Shown here one piece after another: positions 36,660 to 44,278 of a DNA stretch of 64,000 bases (position 1 is the first letter of the stretch; every line of letters starts with the position of its first letter). Below the pieces are notes generated by a model. The model ran no database searches. It saw nothing but the letters and a program-made list of their open reading frames with translations, and had not been told where the DNA came from. The translations under genes were made by a program, and so were the position numbers. Source of the stretch: Alphaproteobacteria bacterium (GTDB lineage: Bacteria; Pseudomonadota; Alphaproteobacteria; Micropepsales; Micropepsaceae); assembly GCA_024236055.1 (NCBI GenBank), contig JACKLF010000005.1, positions 107,841-171,840 on the forward strand. The letters run 5' to 3'.

Positions 36660-37820
36660 ATGCTGCGCCCCAATCCGGTCTTTGCCGGCCTGCCAACCTC
36701 GATCTTCCAGCACATGACATTCCTGGCGCTGGACCATCAGGCGCTGAACCTGGGCCAGGGGTTCCCGGACGAGGACGGGCCGCTGTCGCTGCGCGCGGTG
36801 GCCGCAAAGGCGCTGACCGACGGCCCCAACCAGTATCCGCCGTCCAAGGGGCTGGGTGTGCTGCGCCAGGCGGTCAGCGCCCATGCCCGCGAATATTATG
36901 GCCTGACCTATGATCCAGAGGACGAGGTGGTCATCACCTCGGGCGGAACCGAGGCGCTGGGCGCCTGCATCCTGGCCACGGCCTCGGCGGGCGAGGAATT
37001 CGTGCTGGTCGAGCCGACCTATGACTCCTATCGCCCCATCGTGCAGTCCACCGGGGCGGTGATCCGCACCGTCAAGCTGACGCCGCCCGACCTGAAGCTG
37101 ACGGAGGCGGCCCTGCGCGCCGCCATCGGACCGAAGACCCGCGCGGTCCTGATCAATTCGCCCCACAATCCGGCCGGGCGCGTCTTTACCCGCGCGGAGC
37201 TGGAAACACTGGCGCGGGTGGTGGCCGATACCGACGCGGTGGTGATCTGCGACGAGGTCTATGAGCACCTGACCTATGACGGGCGCCCGCACATTCCCTT
37301 TGCCACCCTGCCGGGCATGCGCGAACGCACCCTGAAGATCGGCTCGGCGGGCAAGATCTTCTCGCTGACCGGCTGGAAGGTGGGTTGGGTGGCGGGCCCG
37401 CGCGAGCTGGTGTCGGTGGTGACCAAGGCGCACCAGTTCCTGACCTTCACCACTCCGCCGGCGCTGCAGCAGGGGGTGGCGCATGGCCTGGCGCAGGAAA
37501 TGGAATTCCCCCGCGCCCTGACCGCCCGGCTTCAGGCCAATCGCGACATCCTGGCGGCGGCGCTGGACCGGATGGGTTTCCAGGTCCTGCCCTGCGAGGG
37601 GACTTACTTCCTCACGGCTGGAATTGCAGGGCTGACAAACGAAAAGGACTTCGCCTTTTGCGAGCGGCTGATCCGCGAGGCCGGCGTGGCGCTGATCCCG
37701 TTGTCCGCCTTCTATGCCGATGGCACGCCCGACACCTATGTCCGCTTCGCCTTCTGCAAGAAACAGGCGTTGATCGAGGAGGCGGTGGCGCGGCTGGAGA
37801 CTTATTTCGCCCGCCGTTGA
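36660..37820 (+). CDS. PLP-dependent aminotransferase (class I/II, kynurenine/methionine type)
   Basis: 386 residues. Fold type I aminotransferase of the KAT/YbdL group: LNLGQGFPDEDGP, QYPPSKGLGVLRQAV, NSPHNPAGRVF (substrate-binding Asn-Pro), CDEVYEHLTYDG, PLP Lys232 in GSAGKIFSLTGWKVGW, and the C-terminal Arg in TYVRFAFCK. Related enzymes act on methionine, glutamine or kynurenine, so the exact substrate cannot be fixed. It is divergent from glnB and followed after 9 bases by the nnr gene, so probably co-transcribed. Confidence 0.9.
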   Translation: MLRPNPVFAGLPTSIFQHMTFLALDHQALNLGQGFPDEDGPLSLRAVAAKALTDGPNQYPPSKGLGVLRQAVSAHAREYYGLTYDPEDEVVITSGGTEALGACILATASAGEEFVLVEPTYDSYRPIVQSTGAVIRTVKLTPPDLKLTEAALRAAIGPKTRAVLINSPHNPAGRVFTRAELETLARVVADTDAVVICDEVYEHLTYDGRPHIPFATLPGMRERTLKIGSAGKIFSLTGWKVGWVAGPRELVSVVTKAHQFLTFTTPPALQQGVAHGLAQEMEFPRALTARLQANRDILAAALDRMGFQVLPCEGTYFLTAGIAGLTNEKDFAFCERLIREAGVALIPLSAFYADGTPDTYVRFAFCKKQALIEEAVARLETYFARR

Positions 37821-37829
37821 AGGGTTAGG

Positions 37830-39317
37830 ATGGACGCCATGAGCCACGAAATCCTCACCACCGCGCAGATGGGCGCCGCCGATGCCTATGCCGTGGCTGC
37901 GGGCACGCCGTCCCTGACCCTGATGGAGAATGCCGGCCGCGCCGTTGCCGACGAGATCGCCGCGCGCTTTGCGCCCTGCCGTGTCGCGGTGTTGTGCGGG
38001 CCCGGCAACAATGGCGGCGACGGCTATGTCGTGGCGCGGCTGCTGAAGGGCCGCGGTTTCGATGCCTGGGTGGTGCGTGACGCGGTGGGCCGCGGCGACG
38101 CCGGCGCGATGGCTACTCGCTGGGACGGCAAAAGCCTGGCGCTGTCGCCGCAGGCATTGGATGGCGCCGCGCTGGTTGTCGATGCGCTGTTCGGCGCGGG
38201 CCTGGCACGGCCGCTGGAAGGCGCTTATGCCGCCACCGTGGAAGCCGCGAACACAAGCGACGCGCCGGTCGTGGCGATCGACGTGCCCTCGGGCCTGTCG
38301 GGCGATAGCGGCTTGCCGCTGGGCGAAGTGGTTATCCGCGCCGCGCTGACCGTGACCTTCTTCCGCAAGAAGCCGGGCCATCTTCTGTTGCCGGGACGCA
38401 TTCTGTGCGGGGCGCTGGTGGTGGCCGAGATCGGCATTCCGGCACAGGCCGCGCCGTCGGGGTTGCATGAAAACACCCCCGCCTTGTGGCGCTATCCCTG
38501 GCCCAGCCTGGAGGGGCACAAATATGCCCGCGGCCATTGCATCGTGGTCAGCGGCCCGGCCCATGCCACCGGCGCGGCACGGCTGGCGGCGCGCGGCGCG
38601 CTGCGCATCGGGGCGGGGCTGGTCAGCGTGGCGTCTCCGCCCGGCGCGATGGCGGTCAATGCCGCCCAGCTGACCGCGATCATGGTCAAGCCGGCGGATG
38701 GCGCGGCGGGCCTGGCGGCGCTGTTGCAGGACCGGCGGCTCAACGCCGTGGTGATGGGGCCCGGCCTGGGCGTCAGCGGCGAAACGCGCGAGATGGTGCG
38801 CGTGGCGCTGGCGGCGGGCGCGCCCGATGCGCGCCCCGCGCTGGTGCTGGACGCCGATGCACTGACCGCGTTCCAGGACGATCCCGATGCCCTGTTCGCG
38901 CGGCTGCATGACCGCTGTGTGCTGACGCCCCATGCCGGGGAGTTTGCCCGCCTGTTCCCCGACCTGCTGGAAGACACGGCCGGCAAGGTGGAGGCCACGC
39001 GTGCCGCCGCCGCGCGCAGCGGCGCTGTGGTGCTGCTGAAGGGGGCCGACACGGTGATTGCCGCCCCGCCGGGCGGCGAAGGTGAGGGACGCGCGGCGAT
39101 CAACGCCAATGCCCCGGCCTGGCTGGCGACCGCGGGGGCAGGGGATGTGCTGGCCGGGTTCATCGGCGGGCTGCTGGCCCAGGGCATGGACCCGTTCGCA
39201 GCCGCCTGTGCCGGGGCCTGGCTGCACGGCGCCGCGGCAGCTGCTTTCGGGCCGGGCCTGATCGCGGAGGATTTGCCCGAAACCCTGCCGCGCGTGCTGG
39301 CCGATCTGGCGCAATAG
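37830..39317 (+). CDS. nnr: Bifunctional NAD(P)H-hydrate repair enzyme (epimerase + ADP-dependent dehydratase)
   Basis: 495 residues. The N-terminal YjeF_N domain (about 1-215) has LMENAGRAVADEIAARF and GPGNNGGDGYVVARLL and epimerises R to S hydrated NAD(P)H. The C-terminal kinase-like domain (about 225-490) has GPGLGVSGETRE, LDADALTAF, LTPHAGEFARLFPD, LKGADTVIAAPPGG and NANAPAWLATAGAGDVLAGFIGG, and dehydrates the hydrate using ADP. Both halves are complete, giving a housekeeping metabolite-repair enzyme. It is followed by a regulator with its own operator. Confidence 0.94.
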   Translation: MDAMSHEILTTAQMGAADAYAVAAGTPSLTLMENAGRAVADEIAARFAPCRVAVLCGPGNNGGDGYVVARLLKGRGFDAWVVRDAVGRGDAGAMATRWDGKSLALSPQALDGAALVVDALFGAGLARPLEGAYAATVEAANTSDAPVVAIDVPSGLSGDSGLPLGEVVIRAALTVTFFRKKPGHLLLPGRILCGALVVAEIGIPAQAAPSGLHENTPALWRYPWPSLEGHKYARGHCIVVSGPAHATGAARLAARGALRIGAGLVSVASPPGAMAVNAAQLTAIMVKPADGAAGLAALLQDRRLNAVVMGPGLGVSGETREMVRVALAAGAPDARPALVLDADALTAFQDDPDALFARLHDRCVLTPHAGEFARLFPDLLEDTAGKVEATRAAAARSGAVVLLKGADTVIAAPPGGEGEGRAAINANAPAWLATAGAGDVLAGFIGGLLAQGMDPFAAACAGAWLHGAAAAAFGPGLIAEDLPETLPRVLADLAQ

Positions 39318-39323
39318 CCGAAA

Positions 39324-39359
39324 GTCCACTATAGTATTCATATGGATACTATAGTGGAC
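39324..39359. promoter_or_regulatory. Perfect 14-bp inverted repeat over the start of the XRE-cupin gene
   Basis: GTCCACTATAGTAT (39324-39337), 8-base centre TCATATGG, ATACTATAGTGGAC (39346-39359): a perfect inverted repeat with the ATG (39342) in its centre, so the right arm encodes residues 2-6 (DTIVD). The left arm holds a -10-like TATAGT (39330-39335), placing a transcription start at about 39341-39342. There is no Shine-Dalgarno sequence. A leaderless, autorepressed gene is the simplest reading. Confidence 0.75.
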
Positions 39360-39911
39360 GAAGCCGAAAGCCAGTTGGCGCAAAGGCTTAAGCTGGAAAG
39401 GGAGGCGCGCGGCTGGTCCCAGGCGGCGCTGGCCGAACGCTCCGGCGTCGCCAAGGCCTCGATCAGCAAGATCGAACGGGGCGAGATGAGCCCTTCGGCC
39501 GGGCTACTGGTGCGGCTGGCCGCGGCCTTCGACCTGACACTGGCGGCGCTGCTGGTCCGGGCCGAACAGGGCGAGGCGGGGCGGCTGACCCGCGCCGCCG
39601 ACCAGCCGGTGTGGCGCGACCCGGCCACCGGCTATCGCCGCCGCCAGATATTCGGCCGGCCCGATCACCCGCTGGAAATGGCGCATGTCGAGCTGCCGCC
39701 TGGCCAGTCGGTGACCATTCCGGCCTGGACCTATGCCCATACCCGCCATGCGGTGTGGTGCCAGAGCGGCCACCTGACCATTCACGAAGGCGGCCATCGC
39801 CACGATCTGAGCCCTGGCGACAGCCTGGGTTTCGGCCCGCCCTCGGAAGTGACCTATGCCAACGGGGGCACGGTTCCGTGCACCTATATCGTCGGCCTGG
39901 TGCGCGGATGA
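39342..39911 (+). CDS. XRE-family regulator with C-terminal cupin domain
   Basis: 189 residues. An N-terminal HTH_3 domain (about 12-66; RLKLEREARGWSQAALAERSGVAKASISKIERGEMSPSAGLLVRLA in part) binds DNA. A cupin domain (about 105-185; HVELPPGQSVTIPAW, AVWCQSGHLTIHEGGHRHDLSPGDSLGF) probably senses a small ligand. Members of this XRE-cupin family usually repress or activate an adjacent metabolic gene and their own. The perfect palindrome centred on its start codon is the obvious operator. Its stop overlaps the start of the acetyltransferase gene (ATGA), so both are one unit. Confidence 0.92.
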   Translation: MDTIVDEAESQLAQRLKLEREARGWSQAALAERSGVAKASISKIERGEMSPSAGLLVRLAAAFDLTLAALLVRAEQGEAGRLTRAADQPVWRDPATGYRRRQIFGRPDHPLEMAHVELPPGQSVTIPAWTYAHTRHAVWCQSGHLTIHEGGHRHDLSPGDSLGFGPPSEVTYANGGTVPCTYIVGLVRG

Positions 39912-40429
39912 GCGGGGCGGCGAACATCGCGATCCGCCGCGCCGAAGCCGGTGACGCCGCCGCGCTGGCGGACATCTACAACCACTATGTGCGCGAGACG
40001 CCGATCACCTTCGACCTGGAGGAGAAGAGCGTGGCCGACCGTGCCCGCTGGCTGGAACAGTTCTTGGCGGTGGGCCGCTATCAGTGCTTTGTCGCGGTGC
40101 TGGATGGGCGGGTGGCCGGCTGGGCTTCCTCGCACCGCTACAATGAGCGGGCGGCCTATGACACCACGGTGCTCAGCAGCATCTATCTGGCGCCCGATGC
40201 GGTGGGGCAGGGGCTGGGCCGGCGGCTCTATGCGACCCTGTTCGAAGCCCTTGGCGGCCAGGACATTCACCGGGCGTTCGGGGGCATCACCCTGCCCAAC
40301 GACGCCTCGCTTGCACTGCACCGCGCCTTTGGCTTCGAACCGGTTGGAATCTATCGGGAAGTGGGCCGCAAATTCGGCCGCTACTGGGATGTTGCCACCT
40401 ATCTGCGCCCCATGGGCGGACGGCTCTAG
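39908..40429 (+). CDS. GNAT acetyltransferase, phosphinothricin/methionine-sulfone type (PAT/MnaT-like)
   Basis: 173 residues from ATG 39908. IRRAEAGDAAALADIYNHYVRETPITFDLEE at the start, with SSIYLAPDAVGQGLGRRLYATLFEAL (the acetyl-CoA loop Q-x-x-G-x-G/R), GGITLPNDASLALHRAFGFEPVGIYREVGRKFGRYWDVATYL (C-terminal block), is diagnostic of the PAT/YncA family that acetylates methionine sulfoximine, methionine sulfone or phosphinothricin. It is translationally coupled to the XRE-cupin regulator, so expression probably responds to that regulator's ligand. It lacks the features of known GNAT toxins. Confidence 0.9.
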   Translation: MSGAANIAIRRAEAGDAAALADIYNHYVRETPITFDLEEKSVADRARWLEQFLAVGRYQCFVAVLDGRVAGWASSHRYNERAAYDTTVLSSIYLAPDAVGQGLGRRLYATLFEALGGQDIHRAFGGITLPNDASLALHRAFGFEPVGIYREVGRKFGRYWDVATYLRPMGGRL

Positions 40430-40492
40430 CAACCCCCGAAAACCCCTGCTATATGGCCCCGCTTCGGCGCGGACAGGCCTTCAAAAGGCTCC

Positions 40493-40577
40493 GCGGGCAT
40501 GGCGGAACTGGTAGACGCGCTGGATTTAGGTTCCAGTGACGCAAGTCGTGGGGGTTCAAGTCCCTCTGCCCGCACCA
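40493..40577 (+). tRNA. tRNA-Leu (anticodon TAG)
   Basis: 85 bases including the encoded CCA. The acceptor GCGGGCA pairs with TGCCCGC. The anticodon stem-loop CTGGA-TTTAGGT-TCCAG gives anticodon TAG. A long variable arm (GACGCAAGTCG) marks it as class II, and the T-loop GGTTCAAGTCC is normal. It lies 36 bases upstream of tig. Confidence 0.97.
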
Positions 40578-40613
40578 GTTCCTTCGCAGGATTAGAGAAT
40601 AGGGAAGTTGGAA

Positions 40614-41981
40614 ATGCAGATTACCCAGACGGTTAGCGAAGACCTGCACCGCCAGTTCACGGTGACCGTTCCCGCCAGCGAGCTGGACAGCCGCGTCAAC
40701 AAGCGGCTGGAGGAAATGAAGCCCCAGATCAACATGAAGGGCTTCCGCCCCGGCAAGGCGCCGGTCTCCTTCCTGAAGAAGCAGTTCGGCAAGTCCATCA
40801 TGGGCGAGGTGGTGGAAGCCGCCGTCAATGAGGGCAGCCAGAAGGCGATTTCCGACAATTCCCTGAAGCCGGCGCTGCAGCCGCGCGTCGAGCCGGTGGG
40901 CGATGTGCAGGCGGTGGTCGACGGCAAGGCCGACCTGACCTTCAACGTCATCGTCGACCTGATGCCCGAATTCGAGACCGCCGACGTCGCCACGCTGAAG
41001 GTCGAGCGCATCACCGCCGACATCACCGACGCCGACATCGACGAGGCGCTGAAGCGCCTGGCCGACAACACCCGCTCCTATGTGGCGCGCGCCGAAGGCG
41101 AGGCCGCCCAGAAGGACGACACCGTGGTGATCGACTTTGTCGGCAGCATCGACGGGGTGGAGTTCGAGGGCGGCAAGGGCGAGGGCTTCAGCCTGGTGCT
41201 GGGCTCGGGCCAGTTCATCCCCGGCTTCGAGGACCAGCTGACCGGCGCCAAGGCCGGCGATGCGGTCGATGTGAAGGTCAATTTCCCGGACGAATATCAT
41301 GCCGCCGACCTGGCCGGCAAAGAGGCGGTCTTCGCCGTCACCGTCAAGGAGGTGAAGGCGCCCGAGGAAACCAGGATCGACGACGAACTGGCCAAGAAGC
41401 TGGGCCTGGACGATCTGGCCACCCTGAAGGACCGCGTGCGCGACCAGCTCAAGAACGACTACACCCAGGCCAGCCGCATGCACCTGAAGCGGCGCATCCT
41501 GGACGCGCTGGACAATGTCCACGATTTCCCGCTGCCGCCCGCCATGGTCGACCATGAGTTCGCCAACATCTGGGCCCAGGTCGAGGACGAGCTGAAGCGC
41601 GAAGGCAAGACCGCCGCCGACGAGGGCAAGACCGAGGACGAGCTGAAGGCCGAGTACCGCAAGATCGCCGAGCGCCGCGTGCGCCTTGGCCTGGTGCTGG
41701 GCAAGCTGGGCGAGCAGAACTCGATCTCCATCGCCCCGGACGAGGTGCAGCGCGCGATCATGGCGCGGGCCCGCCAGTTCCCCGGCCAGGAACAGCAGGT
41801 GTTCCAGTATTACGCAAACAATGCCCAGGCCCAGGCCGAGATCCGCGCCCCCCTGTTCGAGGAAAAGGTCGTCGATTTCATCGCCGAACTGGCCCAGGTC
41901 ACCGAGAAGAAGGTGGACCGCGAAACGCTGTTTGCGGACCCCGAGGACGAGCCCGTCCGGGACGCCGAAAAGACAGCCTGA
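40614..41981 (+). CDS. tig: Trigger factor
   Basis: 455 residues from ATG 40614 (MQITQTVSEDLHRQFTVTV), with AGGGA eight bases upstream; an in-frame TTG at 40608 is less likely. Ribosome-bound chaperone and peptidyl-prolyl isomerase. The ribosome-binding loop GFRPGKAPVSFLKKQFG is present, the FKBP-like domain spans about 160-240 (DDTVVIDFVGSIDGVEFEGG), and the C-terminal chaperone arms follow. It heads the usual tig-clpP-clpX-lon order. The acidic C-terminal tail is not conserved. Confidence 0.96.
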   Translation: MQITQTVSEDLHRQFTVTVPASELDSRVNKRLEEMKPQINMKGFRPGKAPVSFLKKQFGKSIMGEVVEAAVNEGSQKAISDNSLKPALQPRVEPVGDVQAVVDGKADLTFNVIVDLMPEFETADVATLKVERITADITDADIDEALKRLADNTRSYVARAEGEAAQKDDTVVIDFVGSIDGVEFEGGKGEGFSLVLGSGQFIPGFEDQLTGAKAGDAVDVKVNFPDEYHAADLAGKEAVFAVTVKEVKAPEETRIDDELAKKLGLDDLATLKDRVRDQLKNDYTQASRMHLKRRILDALDNVHDFPLPPAMVDHEFANIWAQVEDELKREGKTAADEGKTEDELKAEYRKIAERRVRLGLVLGKLGEQNSISIAPDEVQRAIMARARQFPGQEQQVFQYYANNAQAQAEIRAPLFEEKVVDFIAELAQVTEKKVDRETLFADPEDEPVRDAEKTA

Positions 41982-41991
41982 ACCGGAAATT

Positions 41992-42052
41992 GGGGCGCTT
42001 CGGCGCCGCCACTATTGGTTCTGGGGGCGCTTCGGCGCCCCCAATGCTTTTC
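41992..42052 (+). terminator. Tandem UUCG hairpins ending tig
   Basis: Two hairpins follow the stop codon: GGCGC TTCG GCGCC (41994-42007) and GGGGGCGC TTCG GCGCCCCC (42023-42042). The second is followed by AATGCTTTT. The UUCG loops make both very stable; the second is the likely terminator. Confidence 0.8.
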
Positions 42053-42081
42053 GGGTGGCTCGCATTCGCCGCCCGGAACAC

Positions 42082-42116
42082 TATATTAAGGGGTAGCCGT
42101 GGATTTTCGGCTACCC
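42082..42116 (+). promoter_or_regulatory. -10-like element and leader hairpin upstream of clpP
   Basis: TATATT (42082-42087) is a good -10 hexamer, but no convincing -35 lies 16-18 bases upstream. Directly after it GGGTAGCC (42091-42098) and GGCTACCC (42109-42116) form an 8-bp perfect stem that would lie at the extreme 5' end of the clpP mRNA. Confidence 0.38.
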
Positions 42117-42144
42117 TCACGGCACGAATCGAAAGGCGTTTTCC

Positions 42145-42774
42145 ATGTCCGACCCGCGCGACATCTACATGAACACTCTGGTGCCGATGGTGGTCGAACA
42201 GACCGCCCGCGGCGAGCGCGCCTTCGACATCTATTCGCGCCTGCTCAAGGAACGGCTGATCTTCATCACCGGTCCGATCGAGGATTACGGCGCCAGCCTT
42301 TTGACCGCCCAGCTTCTGTTTCTTGAGGCCGAAAACCCCAAGAAGGAGATTCACATGTACATCAACTCGCCGGGCGGGGTGGTGTCGGCGGGTCTCGCCA
42401 TCTACGACACCATGCAGTATGTGCGGCCCAGGATTCACACCTATTGCATCGGCCAGGCGGCCTCGGCTGCCTCGCTGCTTCTGTGCGCCGGCGAGAAGGG
42501 CCAGCGCTATGCCCTGCCCAATTCGCGCGTGATGGTGCACCAGCCCAGCGCCGCCTTTTATGGCCAGGCCGCCGACATCGCCCGCCACGCGCAGGAGATC
42601 GTCAAGATGAAGAAGCGGCTGAACGAGATTTACGCCCAGCACACCGGCCAGACGGTCGAGGCCATTGAAAAAATGCTCGACCGCGACACCTATATGACCG
42701 GCGAGGAGGCCAAGTCCTTTGGCCTGATCGACCAGGTCATGGAGCGCCGGCCGGAGACGGAACCCCAGCCCTAG
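42145..42774 (+). CDS. clpP: ATP-dependent Clp protease proteolytic subunit
   Basis: 209 residues. Forms the 14-subunit serine protease chamber used by ClpX and ClpA. Catalytic Ser in CIGQAASAASLLLCAGEKGQR, His in LPNSRVMVHQPS, and Asp in the LDRDTYMTGEEAKSFGLID region complete the triad. The N-terminus MSDPRDIYMNTLVPMVVEQTARGERAFDIYSRLLKERLIF is typical (given for recognition of the start). It is separated from clpX by 231 bp and a hairpin, so the two may have separate transcripts. Confidence 0.97.
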   Translation: MSDPRDIYMNTLVPMVVEQTARGERAFDIYSRLLKERLIFITGPIEDYGASLLTAQLLFLEAENPKKEIHMYINSPGGVVSAGLAIYDTMQYVRPRIHTYCIGQAASAASLLLCAGEKGQRYALPNSRVMVHQPSAAFYGQAADIARHAQEIVKMKKRLNEIYAQHTGQTVEAIEKMLDRDTYMTGEEAKSFGLIDQVMERRPETEPQP

Positions 42775-42906
42775 GGCTGGAACCGGGCGCGGCAAAGCGC
42801 GCCAGACACGGGTTAAAGTTCTGTAGGTGCTGGATAAATCGGGTCCGGGGCCGGATTAAACAATTCTTGATCCGCCCGGCCCTAACATGATCGAATGTTG
42901 GGAAGG

Positions 42907-42932
42907 CGGACTGCTTCGCGGTCCGTCATTTT
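42907..42932 (+). terminator. Candidate terminator between clpP and clpX
   Basis: CGGACTGC (42907-42914), loop TTC, GCGGTCCG (42918-42925): 8 pairs with one G-T, followed by TCATTTT. It lies about 130 bases after clpP and 75 before clpX, so clpX probably has its own promoter or depends on read-through. Confidence 0.55.
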
Positions 42933-43005
42933 GCAAAGCAGCAAATGCCGTTTAGGCTGAGGCTGCATGCGGGCAAGTCCCGCGGTGGAAGGTTGCGGAC
43001 GTACC

Positions 43006-44274
43006 ATGAGCAAGGCCAGCGGCGGCGAATCCAAGAATACGCTCTACTGCTCTTTCTGCGGCAAGAGCCAGCACGAGGTGCGCAAGCTCATCGCCGGCCC
43101 CACCGTCTTCATCTGCGATGAATGCGTCGAACTGTGCATGGAAATCATCCGGGAGGAAAACAAGACCTCCTTCATGAAGTCCAAGGAAGGCGTTCCCACC
43201 CCGCAGGAGATTTTCAAGGTTCTGGATGACTATGTCGTCGGCCAGGCGCACGCCAAGAAGGTGCTGTCGGTCGCCGTCCACAACCACTACAAGCGCATCA
43301 ACTCGTCCGGCAAGAACGGCGACGTCGAACTGGCCAAGTCCAACATCATGCTGATCGGCCCCACCGGCTGCGGCAAGACCCTGTTGGCCCAGACCCTGGC
43401 GCGCATCCTGGACGTGCCCTTCACCATGGCCGACGCCACCACCCTGACCGAAGCCGGTTATGTGGGCGAGGACGTGGAGAACATCATCCTCAAGCTGCTG
43501 CAGGCCGCCGACTACAATGTCGAACGCGCCCAGCGCGGCATCGTCTATATCGACGAGGTCGACAAGATCAGCCGCAAGTCGGACAACCCGTCCATCACCC
43601 GCGACGTGTCGGGCGAGGGCGTGCAGCAGGCGCTGCTGAAGATCATGGAAGGCACTGTCGCCTCCGTGCCGCCGCAGGGCGGGCGCAAGCATCCCCAGCA
43701 GGAGTTCCTGCAGGTCGACACCACCAACATCCTGTTCATCTGCGGCGGCGCCTTTGCCGGCCTGGACAAGATCATTGCCCAGCGCACCGCCGGTTCCTCG
43801 ATGGGCTTCGGCGCCAACCCCAAGGGCCCGGACGAGCGCGGCACCGGCGAGCTGCTGCGCGAGATTGAGCCGGAAGACCTGCTGAAGTTCGGCCTGATTC
43901 CCGAATTCATCGGCCGTCTGCCGGTGCTGGCGACCCTGGGCGACCTGTCGGACGAGGCGCTGATCGAGATCCTGACCCGCCCGAAGAACGCGCTGGCCAA
44001 GCAGTATATGCGCATGTTCGAAATGGAAGGCGTCAAGCTGCGCTTCCAGGACGAGGCGCTGCACGCCATCGCCCGCAAGGCGATCCAGCGCAAGACCGGC
44101 GCGCGCGGCCTGCGTTCCATCCTGGAAGGCATCCTGCTGGAGACCATGTTCGAACTGCCGACCCTGACGGGCGTGCAGGAGGTGGTGATCACCGCCGACG
44201 TGGTCGATGGCAAGGCGCGTCCGCTCTACACTTATTCCGACAAGGGCGAGACCCGCGAGAAGTCCGCGGGCTGA
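43006..44274 (+). CDS. clpX: ATP-dependent Clp protease ATP-binding subunit ClpX
   Basis: 422 residues from ATG 43006 (MSKASGGESKNTLYCSFCGKS); an in-frame ATG at 42967 would add 13 unconserved residues. The N-terminal zinc domain has CSFCGKS and CDECVELC. The AAA+ core has GPTGCGKTLLAQTLA (Walker A), YIDEVDKI (Walker B), the pore loop GYVGEDVE, and RxxR-type ARGLRSILE sensor 2. It unfolds tagged proteins and passes them to ClpP; in alphaproteobacteria it degrades cell-cycle regulators. It converges with the lactonase gene with 4 bases between stops. Confidence 0.97.
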   Translation: MSKASGGESKNTLYCSFCGKSQHEVRKLIAGPTVFICDECVELCMEIIREENKTSFMKSKEGVPTPQEIFKVLDDYVVGQAHAKKVLSVAVHNHYKRINSSGKNGDVELAKSNIMLIGPTGCGKTLLAQTLARILDVPFTMADATTLTEAGYVGEDVENIILKLLQAADYNVERAQRGIVYIDEVDKISRKSDNPSITRDVSGEGVQQALLKIMEGTVASVPPQGGRKHPQQEFLQVDTTNILFICGGAFAGLDKIIAQRTAGSSMGFGANPKGPDERGTGELLREIEPEDLLKFGLIPEFIGRLPVLATLGDLSDEALIEILTRPKNALAKQYMRMFEMEGVKLRFQDEALHAIARKAIQRKTGARGLRSILEGILLETMFELPTLTGVQEVVITADVVDGKARPLYTYSDKGETREKSAG

Positions 44275-44278
44275 CGCC

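Noticed and set aside
39342..40429. XRE-GNAT pair as a toxin-antitoxin system
   Set aside because: Known GNAT toxins pair mainly with RHH antitoxins and lack the PAT/YncA signature seen here; the cupin domain points to ligand-sensing regulation.
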